From contig OZ020485.1 in the NCBI GenBank assembly GCA_963971405.1, positions 13,702,001 to 13,766,000 of the forward strand: a stretch of 64,000 nt of DNA, in the 5' to 3' direction. The position numbers and the translations under genes are program-made. The notes beneath the pieces are model-generated. The model was not told the origin of the DNA, did not search any database, and saw only the letters and a program-made list of their open reading frames with translations. This document shows, piece after piece, positions 12,640 through 24,573 of this stretch (its first letter is position 1; each line of letters starts with the position of its first letter). This DNA comes from Psococerastis gibbosa. Its lineage: Eukaryota; Arthropoda; Insecta; Psocodea; Psocidae.

Positions 12640-13212
12640 TACTGTAGGCTATGAGGTTGTGAGATTATCCTAGACTAAGCTTACATTTTCGCCTGCCTTG
12701 ATAAATTGTAATAAATACTCAATGCAATAATTTAATACACGAGAAGATGGTGTTAACTAGCATTATTGTAATAAATAATCCACTTAAAATTAATTGCCTT
12801 CATCTACTCGTGTATTACATTGTTGATTCTATGTGAGATTACTATACCATATCCCAAGGGGAAGTTATTGTTCATTAGGAATGAAAATGTATACCTTAAA
12901 TAGCCTAAGTCGAAATTTTGTTTACACATTGAATTTTTTTTTTTTTGTTATTGTAATTCGCATTTAGCGTTTTAACTGTACATTTGCCATGGGATATGTG
13001 TCTGGTCAATGGTTTAAACTAAATGAAATAGGGTAATTGAAGACACAAGTATACATAAAGGTGGTAACTCGCATAATGTCGTTTTTAGATAAGCACATCT
13101 AAAGCTTATGCTGACACCGACTACCTTCTCAATGTTAACTTTTTAAACACCATGTTCCTCTACATATTAATTTCTGTAGCCTATGAAATATTTCTAACAA
13201 ACAATCATCTCG
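12640..13212. other. Flank of the 2-kb unit; partial duplicates
   Basis: CTACTCGTG...ATGTGAGA..ACTA around 12,805-12,860 resembles 15,365-15,420, and CATATTAATTTCTGTA (13,166) resembles 15,266. The two matches occur in the opposite order on the two sides of copy 2. Confidence 0.4.
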
Positions 13213-15223
13213 TAGCGCGAGCTAACAATATTCACGCGCCGGCCCTGTGTCTAGTCTGGAACACTACATCGAATTTTTGGTAGAACGACCTCAAACACCT
13301 TGTTTATCAGGAAGCTTGGAATGGGTAAGTTGGCAGATTCTATTCAGCATGTCTTACACAGTCTATGTTGTTTTGCGTCAATGCATATTCTATGTCGCTT
13401 CAGCATTCCTTTTTAGGCTACAGCAGATTTGAAGGCTGCACTACCGTTCTCGATTTACTGGATCTTTTGCGCCCAGAGCTACTGTCTATTATTGGTAAGG
13501 TTTGATAGCGTTAGTCCCGATTTTGTTCATCGGTAGCTGTTGCGTACAGCTTGCGATGTATGCCAGACAAGGTCATCTTCTTAATGGGCTGGGGTTTCCA
13601 TTAATTTGTTTTCCAAAAGATTGCTTCGGAAAATGAGTAACGGTCACCCTCTAAGTTCTTCAAAGGCTATAGTTTAACTTTAGTTTGGAATGCGACGAGG
13701 TATTTGGAGTGGATTATTGCGATAAGACAGTTTAGTGTATGAGTTGTATAGCGGACGAACTATTGCTGCTGAGTACAAGAAATACGGTATACTCGTATTC
13801 ATAGAGAATTAAAACGCACGACAGAAAAACGACGATGGTCTGCTGTCCTACCAGGACCTACCATATTCATTTAGTACCTTGGTTAAGTTTTACTCTTGTA
13901 AGTTTGTACAACTTGGTCCTGGTATTTTGTTTCATCCCTCCCTTTTCATCAATCCCTCTATATGATTATGTACCGTACATCTGCCCCTCCAGCTCGGCAT
14001 TGTACGTATGTGCAATCCATCTCGCCCATCACTGCCCATTTAAGATTCTTTCTTAGCATTTCATCTCTTGCGCCTCTATTTGACAGTTCTTGCTTTCACT
14101 TATAGCCCAAGTTTCACATCCAATATTAAGCATTTTGCATCACACTTTGTGAGTAGAAGGAGGTATTCCGTATTTCTAGATTGCAGTATCTTTATCTTTT
14201 TATTAAACGCCATGTCCTCCGTTCTCAATCCCATCATAGTTATTCAGTTTTGCTCTGTCATTATGTTCAAATTTTCAACAACGGTGCTAAATTAACATTG
14301 TAGGCCACGCTAGGGCTACTGAATGGTCGCATTTTATAAGATCCGAAACTTCGACAGTATAAGATGGATGCTTCGGGGCAGCAGGGTGTCTTGATAGTGC
14401 AGGGTCTGGTGAAGTGTCTGTGAAGTGGGAAGAAAGAAGAGGAATCGAAGAAAATACATTGTGAAGTGCATAGGCTTAAATTAGGTATTTTGTGAAGTGA
14501 AGAGAGGTGAACGTGATTTGTAGGGTTGAGACACCTAGCTGCCTGACTGTACTGTCATTGCATCATATGCCTTTCTAAACAGCGAGACCAACAGAAAGTT
14601 CTCAATCCAGAGCTCTTTTCCGCTCTTCTGTCGGATTCGCACTCCAGACGTGTTCTGAGCACTGAAGTGTATATATCTTGTCTTGGACTCAGCTGCTATC
14701 GGTGGCCCACCATGTAACTCAACACCTAATTGTCAGTCCTTATATCCACCAATGTGCTGCCCAATGACGATGGCACTGGTCAGTCCACTGGTGTTTAGGG
14801 AAATTCCAATATGAAACATCAGTCACTCATTCCATTCCAAACTGAACTTGAGCAGTGGTAGTTGCTTGGGATCTGAGGCGAATATTGTCCGATAACCATG
14901 TGAATGCATGCATTGTCTTCTATTAGTCGTTGATAAAAAAGAGCCTAACGTTTGAGGAGCTTTGACGTGGCCAGAGCTCAGGTTGTGAGGATTCCTCTTC
15001 TGGAAAACACATTATAAGAAATTACCATGCGCCTTCGGAAATTGATCTGCAACTGGTGTGCATCGGGGGTTGTATCGCACGAATGCCGCCTGTGTATTAA
15101 GTCGTTACTGAGCTGAATCTTATCATCAATAGTACAGTAGCTCTTAAGGGACATTAGATTGAGCACGTTGAGAATGAAGAGCGTAGCTTTTAAAACTGTT
15201 TAACTCTGAGAGTGCTGGTTAGG
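13213..15223 (+). repeat. ~2-kb duplicated unit, copy 2
   Basis: Partner of 7043-9072, starting CTAACAATATTCACGCGCCG. It is flanked on both sides by a similar ~55-bp sequence (CATATTAATTTCTGTA at ~13,166 and ~15,266). No TG...CA termini or tRNA-primer site were recognised between the copies. Confidence 0.8.
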
Positions 15224-15989
15224 CTTAGAACGAAAAGTATGCCTTAAAACTTATCCAAGCATATTAATTTCTGTAAGCAAATACTTCTAACAAGCAATGA
15301 TGTCGTGGCATGTGAGGGAGGGGAAAAATGAAAATTTGTTACTTTGTTACTTAAGTCACCTTCGTCCACTCGTGCCTTCAATTATCGTTCTTATGTGAGA
15401 CTACTCCCATATCCCATGGCTATTAGGAAACTCATTTACTCGGTATAATGTGTTGAAAAAAAAGGAAATAAAAAAAATTAGCAATGGAAATTTCGTTTTC
15501 AGTTTATGGCAAACTTAATGTTTTATTGGAGTTTGCCACTTTAAAGCTGCATGGGGTATGTGAATAGTATTGAAGATGTGAAAGCACTGCAATTGTGTTT
15601 TTTAAATATTGTTCATACTTGACGCAAAATGCATGTGTGTAAGCTGTCTACGAGGTCCTGGTCCCTACAGGATTTGATTGGCATGAGTTAAGCAAAACTC
15701 TACTTTTTTTCAACTAGGTACAACTAGGCATTTTTTAGAGGCCTATTGCCTCTGTAATTTGCTTCTTGCCGGATCTGTCCTCTTGTCCATTTGTTGTGGA
15801 AATGCGTCAGTCTGTAAACCCTCCAATATCAGGGTTGCCAAAGTGCCTTCTTTTCTTCCAGAGTTTAAAGGACTCTGTCCAATGAAACTATAGTTGTGCG
15901 TAAGGCGAGTAATCGCCCCATGTATTAAGGCTTAATGCCACCCTCAAAGGGTACCCACTACCCACATGAAGGTCCAAACTCATTTATTA
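15224..15989. other. Flank of the 2-kb unit; no gene
   Basis: Holds the second copies of the flank sequences described at 12,640-13,212. The remainder is AT-rich without coding signal. Confidence 0.4.
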
Positions 15990-16310
15990 TCACTATCAAT
16001 AATTAATCAGCTCCATAAGCCAAGATGTGATATGTGAGCCTCCTTCACTCCGTCCTGCCTCGCCACTTTTAATTATTCAGCACTACCTCTGGTACCAGTC
16101 CCACTCTTCTGAGATGTCCTCAATCTGGTTTTATTGCTTGGTCTTCCCCTTCTTCGTGTTCTCTCTATTTCTTCCTCCCGTGTGCTCGAACCATTGCAGT
16201 CTCTTTCTCGCTATTCTCTCCACCAATGGCTCTTCCAAACTCATTGTGAGTCTCGATGCATTAATTTTGACGCTGATGATGGAATAGGTGAATCCAGGTC
16301 AGTACACCTA
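15990..16310. repeat. Dispersed repeat, copy 1 (uninterrupted)
   Basis: Matches 48083-48310 plus 48735-48830 (AATTAATCAGCTCCATAAGC; GTGAGCCTCCTTCACTCCG; TTTCTCGCTATTCTCTCCAC). The open frames across it are not convincing genes. Confidence 0.55.
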
Positions 16311-17524
16311 CCCAACTCCGTCCGTTTGGCGTCACTACTGTATGTCACTAAAGGGTTTAAAGTCTGAGGCATTTCCTTGTTTGAACCCGAGAGTTTTTAA
16401 ATTATTTACCTATCCCGCTGTTGGCCGTACCGTATGCGTTGAATAATTTTCGAGGCTTTCTATGGGACCAGCTGCATTCTAGTTAGAGGTTGGGGGGGGG
16501 GGGCTTGAAAAGGACCGATTTAGAAAGTACAGAATTTTGCCCATTTCCCCAATAAAAGTTAGAAGTGGTAGGTAGTTATAGCCTAATCATGTAACCGCTT
16601 TCTTATAACCTGTTTCAATCCAGTTCTGTCGAGGGGGAGGGGGTGGGGCAATATTAGCGTTCAATAGCTCGGTTAGTGGTTAAGAGCCTATTCAGGAAGA
16701 ACTTAGAACTAGGCCCATATCCCAAAACGAAAACGTTACAAGTGCTTGGTATAGTTATGTATAGGTACATATTTTAATTTAAACCTAAAATGGAATGTTT
16801 TGTCAATATGTACCTACCTAACGGAGTCTCCACTAAACATGTACTGCCATACAACTGTACAAGTGCACACCAGGCTAAACTCTTACTCTATTTTGAACAT
16901 GTTCATTTCCATTTGGTGACCTCACATTTGTGATTTGGTGATAAGAAAGATTATGATGAATAACCCCACAGAATAAAATTATAGACGATTCATGAAGCTC
17001 AGTTAATAGATCTCAAGACCAATCCAATAATTTAGAAATAATAATTTTGTAAAATACTGTGAAAGTCAAGTTAGCCGAGTTTGAACTTGTACTGTATATG
17101 CTAAAGCCACAAGCTTGGCTGCCCCACGTATATAGGGGAGGTAGGCGATGTAGTGGTTCAGTGAGTTGAATTTTTTTTTTAGATCAGCGGAATCCCTGAA
17201 ATTCGGCTATATACGACTACAGTACGTACCGTACTATGTTGGTATGTATCAACAGTAGAAATAATGTAGAAATAGGCTGGCAGTTTCATCCTGGGTTTGC
17301 ATACGGTACGGCTATAGGTTTAGAAAGTGTGCTTTGTCTCCGAGAGCGTCAAAAAATGGTTAACTTAGTTTATGCCCATTTCACAAATGCGTTGCGTCCA
17401 GGTAAGTCCAGACAGTGCAATAAAATGTCTGAAGCTAATCCTATTGCTGTTAGTTTATGGCGGAATTTTTTTTTCTTGAAATCTAACTTAGAATTTGAAA
17501 ATTCGAAACAAATTTTGATTTCGA
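16311..17524. other. No gene seen
   Basis: AT-rich with G runs (16,491-16,503). The frame that starts at 17,236 runs into the tandem repeat. Confidence 0.45.
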
Positions 17525-17700
17525 TTGGCTGCAGATCAAGCCTCCATCTTGGATTTCTACTTGAAAGGGGTCCAATAAGCGTTGTAATTGGATGTAGGAA
17601 TAGCCACCATCTTGGATTTCTACTTGAAAGGGCAATCAGCGTTATAATTGGATATAGGAATAGCCGCCATCTTGGATTTCTACTTGAAAGGGGTCCAATC
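17525..17700. repeat. Tandem repeat, three units of 60-63 bp
   Basis: Units begin CATCTTGGATTTCTACTTGA at 17545, 17608 and 17668. Spacing is a multiple of three, so overlapping frames on both strands (17236-17859 plus, 17370-17837 minus) show peptide repeats such as HLGFLLERGPIS. I do not think either is a gene. Confidence 0.75.
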
Positions 17701-18205
17701 TCAGCAGGCAGGTCCTTGATGTCCGGTATATACACAGACGTTTCTGACACGTTGGGGCTTGCAGCCTTATTCAATAAAATTGTAGCAATAGGGCTAGCTG
17801 AAGACGTCTTGTCGGTCAGACGGCATGAAGCAAACAAAACAAAGTGCGTTCAAAACTAGAAAGTGCTTGCGACTAACTAAACGTTGCGTTGGTTATGACG
17901 TCATTTGTCGAGCATGTATTTCGATTTTAGTAGGTGGGCGCAGGTGTGGCAACACAAATAATGGGCTTTAATTTGGGTAGGCTAAATGTTTAGTCGGCAT
18001 TGTGGATTTCTATACGAAGAAGTTCCATTGTAAGACAAGGAAAGAAATGCAATTCGTCCCAGAACACCGTAGAAATAAATTCCAAATTTTAGCGCCTTTT
18101 AGATGACAATCAGTACCTACCCAATAGACCATTCCAGAATGGCGTCACTTCCGGATCACTCTGATTGGATGACACATCTGGTCAATCAGGCTGGCAGTTT
18201 TCTAA

Positions 18206-18589
18206 CGTGCCCATTCCATCGACCGGCTAGGGCTATTTACAAAAACGGTGACGTGGTAGCAGATATTCAAGACTTTGGTGACGTTTCCACCGACCTCGCA
18301 TAGCAGAATGCAAATGACATTGACGGAAATTAGAATTTTTCTTTTTATAGAAATCTATTAAAATGTTTGTACTTAACATATCCCATGACGCCATTTTTTA
18401 ATTTTAGTTTGTTTGTTTGCGATTTTACTGTACGATGATTGATCAATTTTAACTATGGCATAGAGGAAAATAAACATTTCCGTCAATTCTGCAATGCGAG
18501 GTCGGTGGAAACCCAGCCTAAGTCTTGAATGTCTGCTACCACGTCACTGTTTTTGTAAATAGCCCTAGCCGGTCGGTGGAATGGTCGGC
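18206..18589. mobile_element. PIF/Harbinger-like MITE with ~100-bp inverted ends, copy 1
   Basis: Sequence from ATTCCATCGACCGGCTAGGG to GACTTTGG is repeated in reverse at the right (CCCTAGCCGGTCGGTGGAAT). TAA flanks both sides (18203-18205, 18590-18592). Interior matches copy 2 in reverse orientation. Confidence 0.75.
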
Positions 18590-18881
18590 TAAATGAAATA
18601 TAGATGCCACCATCAATTTGCTTGCATATATATAAGACAAAATAATGTTTCCAAATTGAATAAATTGTTAGTGTGTTAGAAGTGAATTATCGCCATTACT
18701 CTCAAGATAAAAATTAATGACAAGCCTGCAACACAAAATTTTTTAAACCCGTATTTTGCAATCATTTTTTGACGTGACAACGTCTAATAAATCGATGAGC
18801 GCTGGCTGGAATACTGGGTGCAAACACTCATCCGTAATCCGTTACACGGGTTTAAAGCAACTTTTTGGGCAGATGTAGAAG

Positions 18882-19114
18882 CAGTGGCGGCGCTACGCGG
18901 ATGCCCGAGGGGGCCTGGCCCCCCCAAAAGTTTCTCCGGCCCCTCCGGGGCCCCCCCCCCAGTTTTGAGATATTTTACACCTTGTTAAATTGCAGAAATA
19001 TTGAACGGTATACCTACTCCCAATGAAAAGTGTTTTGTTTTTTCATTGGCCCCCCCAGATAGAAGTCATGCCCCTCCATGGCCCCCCACCTTAAAATTTC
19101 TAGCACCGCCACTG
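18882..19114. mobile_element. hAT-type MITE
   Basis: Ends CAGTGGCGGCGCTA and TAGCACCGCCACTG are inverted with one mismatch. Perfect 8-bp target duplication TGTAGAAG (18874-18881, 19115-19122). Confidence 0.88.
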
Positions 19115-19647
19115 TGTAGAAGGTCTATCTCAAATTTAAATTATATACCCATGTTTTTGTCTATTCTTCCTCTTTCAGTCCATATGCTATATTTGTTGTG
19201 AGAAGGCAAAGGTTTCGACTTTGGGGGAGGAAACGTGAGGAGGTGCACCCAAATTTGCCGACTTTTTCAGCCGCGTTTTCGGAGGTGTTAATATCAATTT
19301 GGGAACTTCAAACGACTTCAGTTCTTTTCCAGCTTTCTTACTCTTTCTATACATGTATTCAATTTTGCTATCCGTCTCTTCATTCGTGCTCAGGTGAGTT
19401 GGTAAGCAATCCGTGTTTTAACGGAAAACAGGTAGAAAGGGCACTTTTCCCATTACATGCATAGAGTAAAAAAATTCCACAGCCTACAAAATTTAACCGA
19501 CATGAATTATTAATGTCTCATTAAAAGCAGTGTGAATTAAGGTTTCAAACTAGTATAAACATGTTATTTTCAATTTCCCTCTTCACCCCTTAAACACGAG
19601 CGGAACACAAAATGTGTAAAAAAATGGCGAGAAGAAATTCTTTACCA

Positions 19648-19812
19648 GCAGCCTGGCGATTATAATATCGGTATTTATTTAATCCACTGGTAATGAAAAT
19701 GTAAACAAGATAATTTTATAATGGAAAGTGCTATTCAAAATTTGTTTGTTTACAGTTATAATCCTAGGGTATTTATTTAACCCCGGTATTATAATCGCCT
19801 CGATCAGGCTGC
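19648..19812. mobile_element. ~165-bp foldback MITE, copy 1
   Basis: Inverted ends GCAGCCTGGCGATTATAAT and ATTATAATCGCCTCGATC/AGGCTGC. Inner halves are also inverted (TGTAAACAAG with TTTGTTTACA), so nearly the whole element can fold on itself. Confidence 0.8.
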
Positions 19813-19865
19813 AGCTATCCCATTTGAATTCCATGGGCGGGTTTAAAACAATTTTTGGCCAGATG

Positions 19866-20609
19866 TAGTCTGTCTGTGTGTCGCTCTGTCGCTCTGCCTG
19901 TTCATCGATTTCCGGGGAAACTACTCGATTGATTTTGATGACATTCGGCATTTTGACATGACAAAAATCATGCCTCGGGATCACTTTTTGTTTGGGGCTA
20001 ACTCAATTTTGTGGGGTTTTATTTTCAAAAAACTCCAAAAAAATCTAAAAAACGTATTTCTCAAAAACGCCTGCATCGATTTCTTTTCTATTCACATTGT
20101 AGTCGATATTAATGTATAAAAAACGCGGTGGGTCGCTTGTCCCTTGATAGTTTTCTTCTGGGGGTAAAAAAATTAAAATACGTCAATTTTCATAAAAAAT
20201 GACTAAAAAATAATTTTGCTGTGGAACCGTTCTATCGTTCTATATTTCTACCTTCAGGTTTTTTTTAGGTATTAAACAGAGTAACCAAACCAATTAGGTC
20301 GCTGTCCCAAAAAAGTATTTGGTTTTGTGCAAAAAATTATTTTTTTGAGAGATATAAAATTCACGCTCCAATACATTGCGTGCCGTGCCATTATTACTGT
20401 GTAGTATTTTAGTGGTCTTCCCTTTCTATAATATGCAATGCCATCTATTAATCCAGTGCTTCGGGATAGGGGTCATTGCCAGAGGGGAGTCTGAAGGTTC
20501 CTAAATTTAACCATAGGGAAATTGTTTACTTTGAAATATTAACTCACTATCTCTATCTACTAATTGATAAATTGGAAAGCATTTTCGAGTAAACTCGGAC
20601 CGCTTCTTT
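19866..20609 (+). repeat. Family A repeat, copy 2, left end missing
   Basis: Begins at the CTGT tract and follows copy 1 to CGAGTAAACTCGGACCGCTT. Confidence 0.7.
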
Positions 20610-22634
20610 TGACTCGTATCTGTAGGTATTTGGTTAAGTCATTTTTCATTGCTCAAATGAAAGCTTGTCTAAGCTTGTCAATTATTGTTTGTCAGTGTAG
20701 GTTGACATCGAGAACGTATGCCACTATACCAGTTTGTCAATAGCCAAAAATGCAAACGGAAACAATACAAATAATGTCCAAAATCCATGTGGTCGTTGGC
20801 ATTGGACAAGGGACCTATGGGCCACTATAAGTGCCTGGGTCTGTATGGGTCCATTCAAAAATTGCAATTATAGGGGCAACTTCGTACCTTGAAATGAACG
20901 CAGAATAGGCTACTTAAATTGACTACACAACAACTACACACAAAAAAAATATAGAATGCATTCAAGACATCTTGATCACCCTCCCCCAGCCCCCCACCCT
21001 TTGTTTCAGCAAGTATTGTCTTAGGGGAGATCCTTGAAGCAAACGGATTATTGAATGCATTCAATTGGAGAGGGGCCATCTATCACAGTGAATGGTCGTC
21101 AGCGACACATGCTGACCTCCCCCCCCCCTCCTAACTAGTTTCCAACTCGTGTTCTTGTTTACCCTATTGATTGCCCTCGATTAGCCTATATAGTAGGCTT
21201 CAGGGCAGAGTAAATATCGGTGCCCTGTCCTCAAATCATCTCAAGGGCTGTTTGTGTTTCTAAACTTGCATTAGCTGACATCAAAGATGGACGCCTGCTG
21301 GCTGCTGTAAGGTAACAGTGGTTTAATTATACTGAGAAGGGAAGTGGTAACGTTTGAACGGTTTGATTGATTGTTGTTGGCGTGTGTGTGTGTGACCAAT
21401 GGCCATAGCTTGTGGAAACACAGTGCTTCTTGTTGGTACTCAACTGGCAGTATCCTGCAGTCCAACTAATTTGAAAACGTCTAGGGAAAATTTCAGGCAG
21501 TTTTGTGGTGTCACCGTATCGGCTTCACGCCAGCTGGTGAAATCGTCGGGAACTCGACAAAAAATCTTCTACTAGCCGGTGGCGGACAGCTTTTTATTTT
21601 TGAGGGATCATTCGACAAAATGCCTCCTCGGGTAACACTGAGAATAAAAACAATACGGTACCTGATTTAAGTAGTTAACTGATTTAGTTTTTCTGAACTA
21701 TTCTGGCTGGTACATATAGAACGACACAAAACCATTTAAAGAAGTATTACAATAGCCTAACACATTTCATTTTTCGTGTTTTTTTTTTTAATTGAGTAAG
21801 TTGTCATTTTACCGCCTCCTTAAAAATTTGGGGGGTGTTCTTGAGTGGTTCACAATCCACTATAATCAAGAGGCCCCCTTATCCATATCATAACACGTTC
21901 AAGCACGTTTCTAAGTTCCCAAGTTGAACCCATCCTCAAGTAATAATCATACGAACGACAGAGATTGGGTTGTGCATAAATTGAGAGCCCCTTAGCCTTG
22001 GTGCCCTGATGAGTACATCCGAATTTTCCCTTCTGAACCGAGTTTACTGTATAAATTTAATTTAATTAAAAAAGCAGACATTAAATTGTCAAAAATTAAG
22101 TAGGTACCTACTTCTAAAAGGAAATGGGAAGGGGGCCGGTTTCGGCACTAGACCACCGCCAGGCTTCAGAAACACAAACAACACTACAGACATTTTACAA
22201 GACAAAACAAATGAATTCACTGAATTACGCTACAAATTCTATTATAAAATATAAAAGAGGTTGGGTATTGAAACGTCCGGTGCGACGTGCATTTCCCAAA
22301 GTTTCGATTTAAACGAAATAATAAATGAGCGAAAACCTGAAACTTTGTGTTCGGTTCCGAATTTGATTCCAATTTCCGGTCCGTAACACAGTTTTCAGAT
22401 CCTCTTTTCATGTTTGTATGCTGCTTTATACAATATGTATCAACAGTAATAAAATAGAATAGATCGCCCCTAACCATAAGGTAAGTATGGCCGATAGTGG
22501 GCAAACGTAGGTAGGGTTTGTCAAATATATAGTGAATGTGAAATTTGAAATTTTCTTTTGCCCACGAAAAAAAAACAACAGAAATGGTGAGCGGCAGTTC
22601 TATGCACTTAATTTTGGGTCGCAACTAACACAGA
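20610..22634. other. No gene seen
   Basis: AT-rich. A short match, GTGGAAACACAGTGCTTCTT at ~21,411, recurs in intron 9 of the CEP152-like gene (~53,728). GGTTTCGGCACTAGACCACC at ~22,137 has a weak counterpart at ~61,740. Both suggest unclassified repeats. Confidence 0.4.
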
Positions 22635-22764
22635 CAAGGGCGGATTTTAGAGGCCCCCCCCCAAAAAAAAAATTAAATGAACTTACACTAGATAATATGG
22701 GATTACATTGGGAATTAAAAATAATAATGTTTTTTTATGTTATAATCCACTGAATCTGCCCGCT
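22635..22764. mobile_element. CAAGGGCGGATTTT-type MITE, right end lost
   Basis: Left end CAAGGGCGGATTTTAG. Interior (ACTTACACTAGATAA, GGGAATTAAAAATAAT) matches 27895-28018. The right terminus is absent; a copy of the 870-bp repeat begins there. Confidence 0.6.
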
Positions 22765-22773
22765 TATTTCCAC

Positions 22774-23292
22774 TTATTTCCCAAAAACGGCTCCAACGAT
22801 TTCTTTTAAATTCACATATATTGTAGTTGTTGTTAATGTTGATAAAATGCGGGGGGTCGCTTGCCCCTTGATAGTTTGCTTCTGGGGGTAAAAAAATACA
22901 AATGACTAAATTTTAATGAAAAATGACTAAAAAATAATTTTTCTGCGACACCTTTCTATCGATGATTTCTACCTTCAGGTATGTTTTAGGACATTTAGGT
23001 GTTAAATTGAGTAACGAAACCGGACAGGTTGCTTCCCCCTCCCCCCCCCCCCCCCGAGAAATTGGAAATTTAACCATAGGAAAATTATTTACCATGAAAT
23101 TACTCATTTTCTCTATCTACTAATTTTGATAAATTGGAAAGCATGTTCGAGTAAACTCGGACCGGTCCCCCCCCCCCGAGAAATTGGAAATTTAACCATA
23201 GGAAAATTATTTACCATGAAATTACTCATTTTCTCTATCTACTAATTTTGATAAATTGGAAAGCATGTTCGAGTAAACTCGGACCGGTTCTT
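22774..23292 (+). repeat. Family A repeat, copy 3, with duplicated right end
   Basis: Starts inside the family (TTTCCCAAAAACGGCTCC). The last 122 bases, from the poly(C) run to GACCGGT, are present twice in tandem (about 23,045-23,166 and 23,167-23,290), almost identical. Confidence 0.75.
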
Positions 23293-24033
23293 ATATATAC
23301 GCCCCTGTGGGAATGCCGAACCTAAAGGGGGGGGGGGTGCATGCCGGAAAAAACAAAAGGCAAACTATACCAGCGGACTGTGTCTGTTGTTTTTCATTTT
23401 TTACGCTTAGTTTCACATTAATTATAGTTGTTCTAAAAACTATGGACATAAGACATAACAACTTTGTCCCATTTCCTGTATACAATAATTGGCCAACTAT
23501 CTTGGCCGTATTTAATATTATTTAAAATATACTTATAAATATCAAACCCAGCCAAGATTCAATAGAGGGCGATGAAGGACTAACTTTTTACATTAAAACT
23601 TTTTGCCCGGAGAAAAGAGAGGAAGGGCAATAGCAAAGGAAAGTTGAGAAGAAAATTGTTTGAAGTAATAGCTAATTGGGAGGGGAGGGGGAGAGGGTAA
23701 GTTTCAAACAACAAAGAACAAGTCTATGTTTAATTTATCAGGCAATCATTCTTCGGGGGGAAAAGAAAAAGAGCCATCGGAATAGAGAGAGGTGATTCGG
23801 GAAGAAAAACACGAAAATAAATAACTCGAGTTTAAACCGTGAAAAAAAAAACAATCTATAGATAGTTTGGAACAGACGTCGTGAAACGATTTCGGAAAAA
23901 TACACCTTTGTTTGGCTCTCAATTTCAACCCATATGTTTTTAGTTCATTGTAGACAATATTTTACGGCCCCTGCCACTATAGCAGGGGGGCCAATAAGCT
24001 CCAAATACATATATTGGCAAGACCGAGAGAGCT
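23293..24033. other. No feature seen
   Basis: Purine-rich stretch around 23,560-23,800, no coding signal. Confidence 0.45.
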
Positions 24034-24204
24034 GTGGCCCGATCATGGCGATTATAATACCGGGGATAATACATTATAATACCCTGGTATTAAAAATGTA
24101 AACAAGATAAGTTTATAATGGAAAATTATATTCAATATTTGTTTGTTTACAGTTTTAACCCCTGGAGTAAGTTAATATATACCAATCGCCATAAATCGGC
24201 CCAC
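24034..24204. mobile_element. ~170-bp foldback MITE, copy 2
   Basis: Ends GTGGCCCGATCATGGCG and CGCCATAAATCGGCCCAC. Interior as in copy 1 (AATGTAAACAAGATAA, TTTGTTTGTTTACAG). Confidence 0.8.
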
Positions 24205-24257
24205 TGGAGGATGATAAGCAGGGAGCACAGATTGTGACCTCAGGAGAGGAATTAAAT

Positions 24258-24565
24258 CAGTGGCGGACACAGAGGGGGCGGAAGGGGGTCTTGGCCCCCG
24301 CAAAATGTTAAAAAGGCGGCAAAACGATAGGCTATTTTTAAAAAAAAAAAAAACATGAAATATGAAAAGTGTTAACTTATTGTAATAATTCTTTAAAATA
24401 TGGTATATCGTTTCGTTCTCTGTACCATCCAGTAAATGTAAATCAGTTAGGTACCGGTACCGTACTTAAATCAAATACTGCATTGTTTTTATTCTCCGTT
24501 TATATACCTGAGGCGGCATTTTGGGGGATAGCCCTCCCCAAAATAAAATGCTGTGTCCGCCACTG
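24258..24565. mobile_element. hAT-type MITE
   Basis: Perfect 15-bp inverted ends CAGTGGCGGACACAG/CTGTGTCCGCCACTG. Perfect 8-bp target duplication AATTAAAT (24250-24257, 24566-24573). 308 bp, no transposase. Confidence 0.92.
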
Positions 24566-24573
24566 AATTAAAT

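Noticed and set aside
7043-15223. The 2-kb pair as long terminal repeats of a retroelement
   Set aside because: No TG...CA ends, primer site, matching target duplication or retroelement coding sequence was found between them.
22217-22624. 135-codon frame on the minus strand
   Set aside because: No recognisable motif and AT-driven composition, so probably chance.
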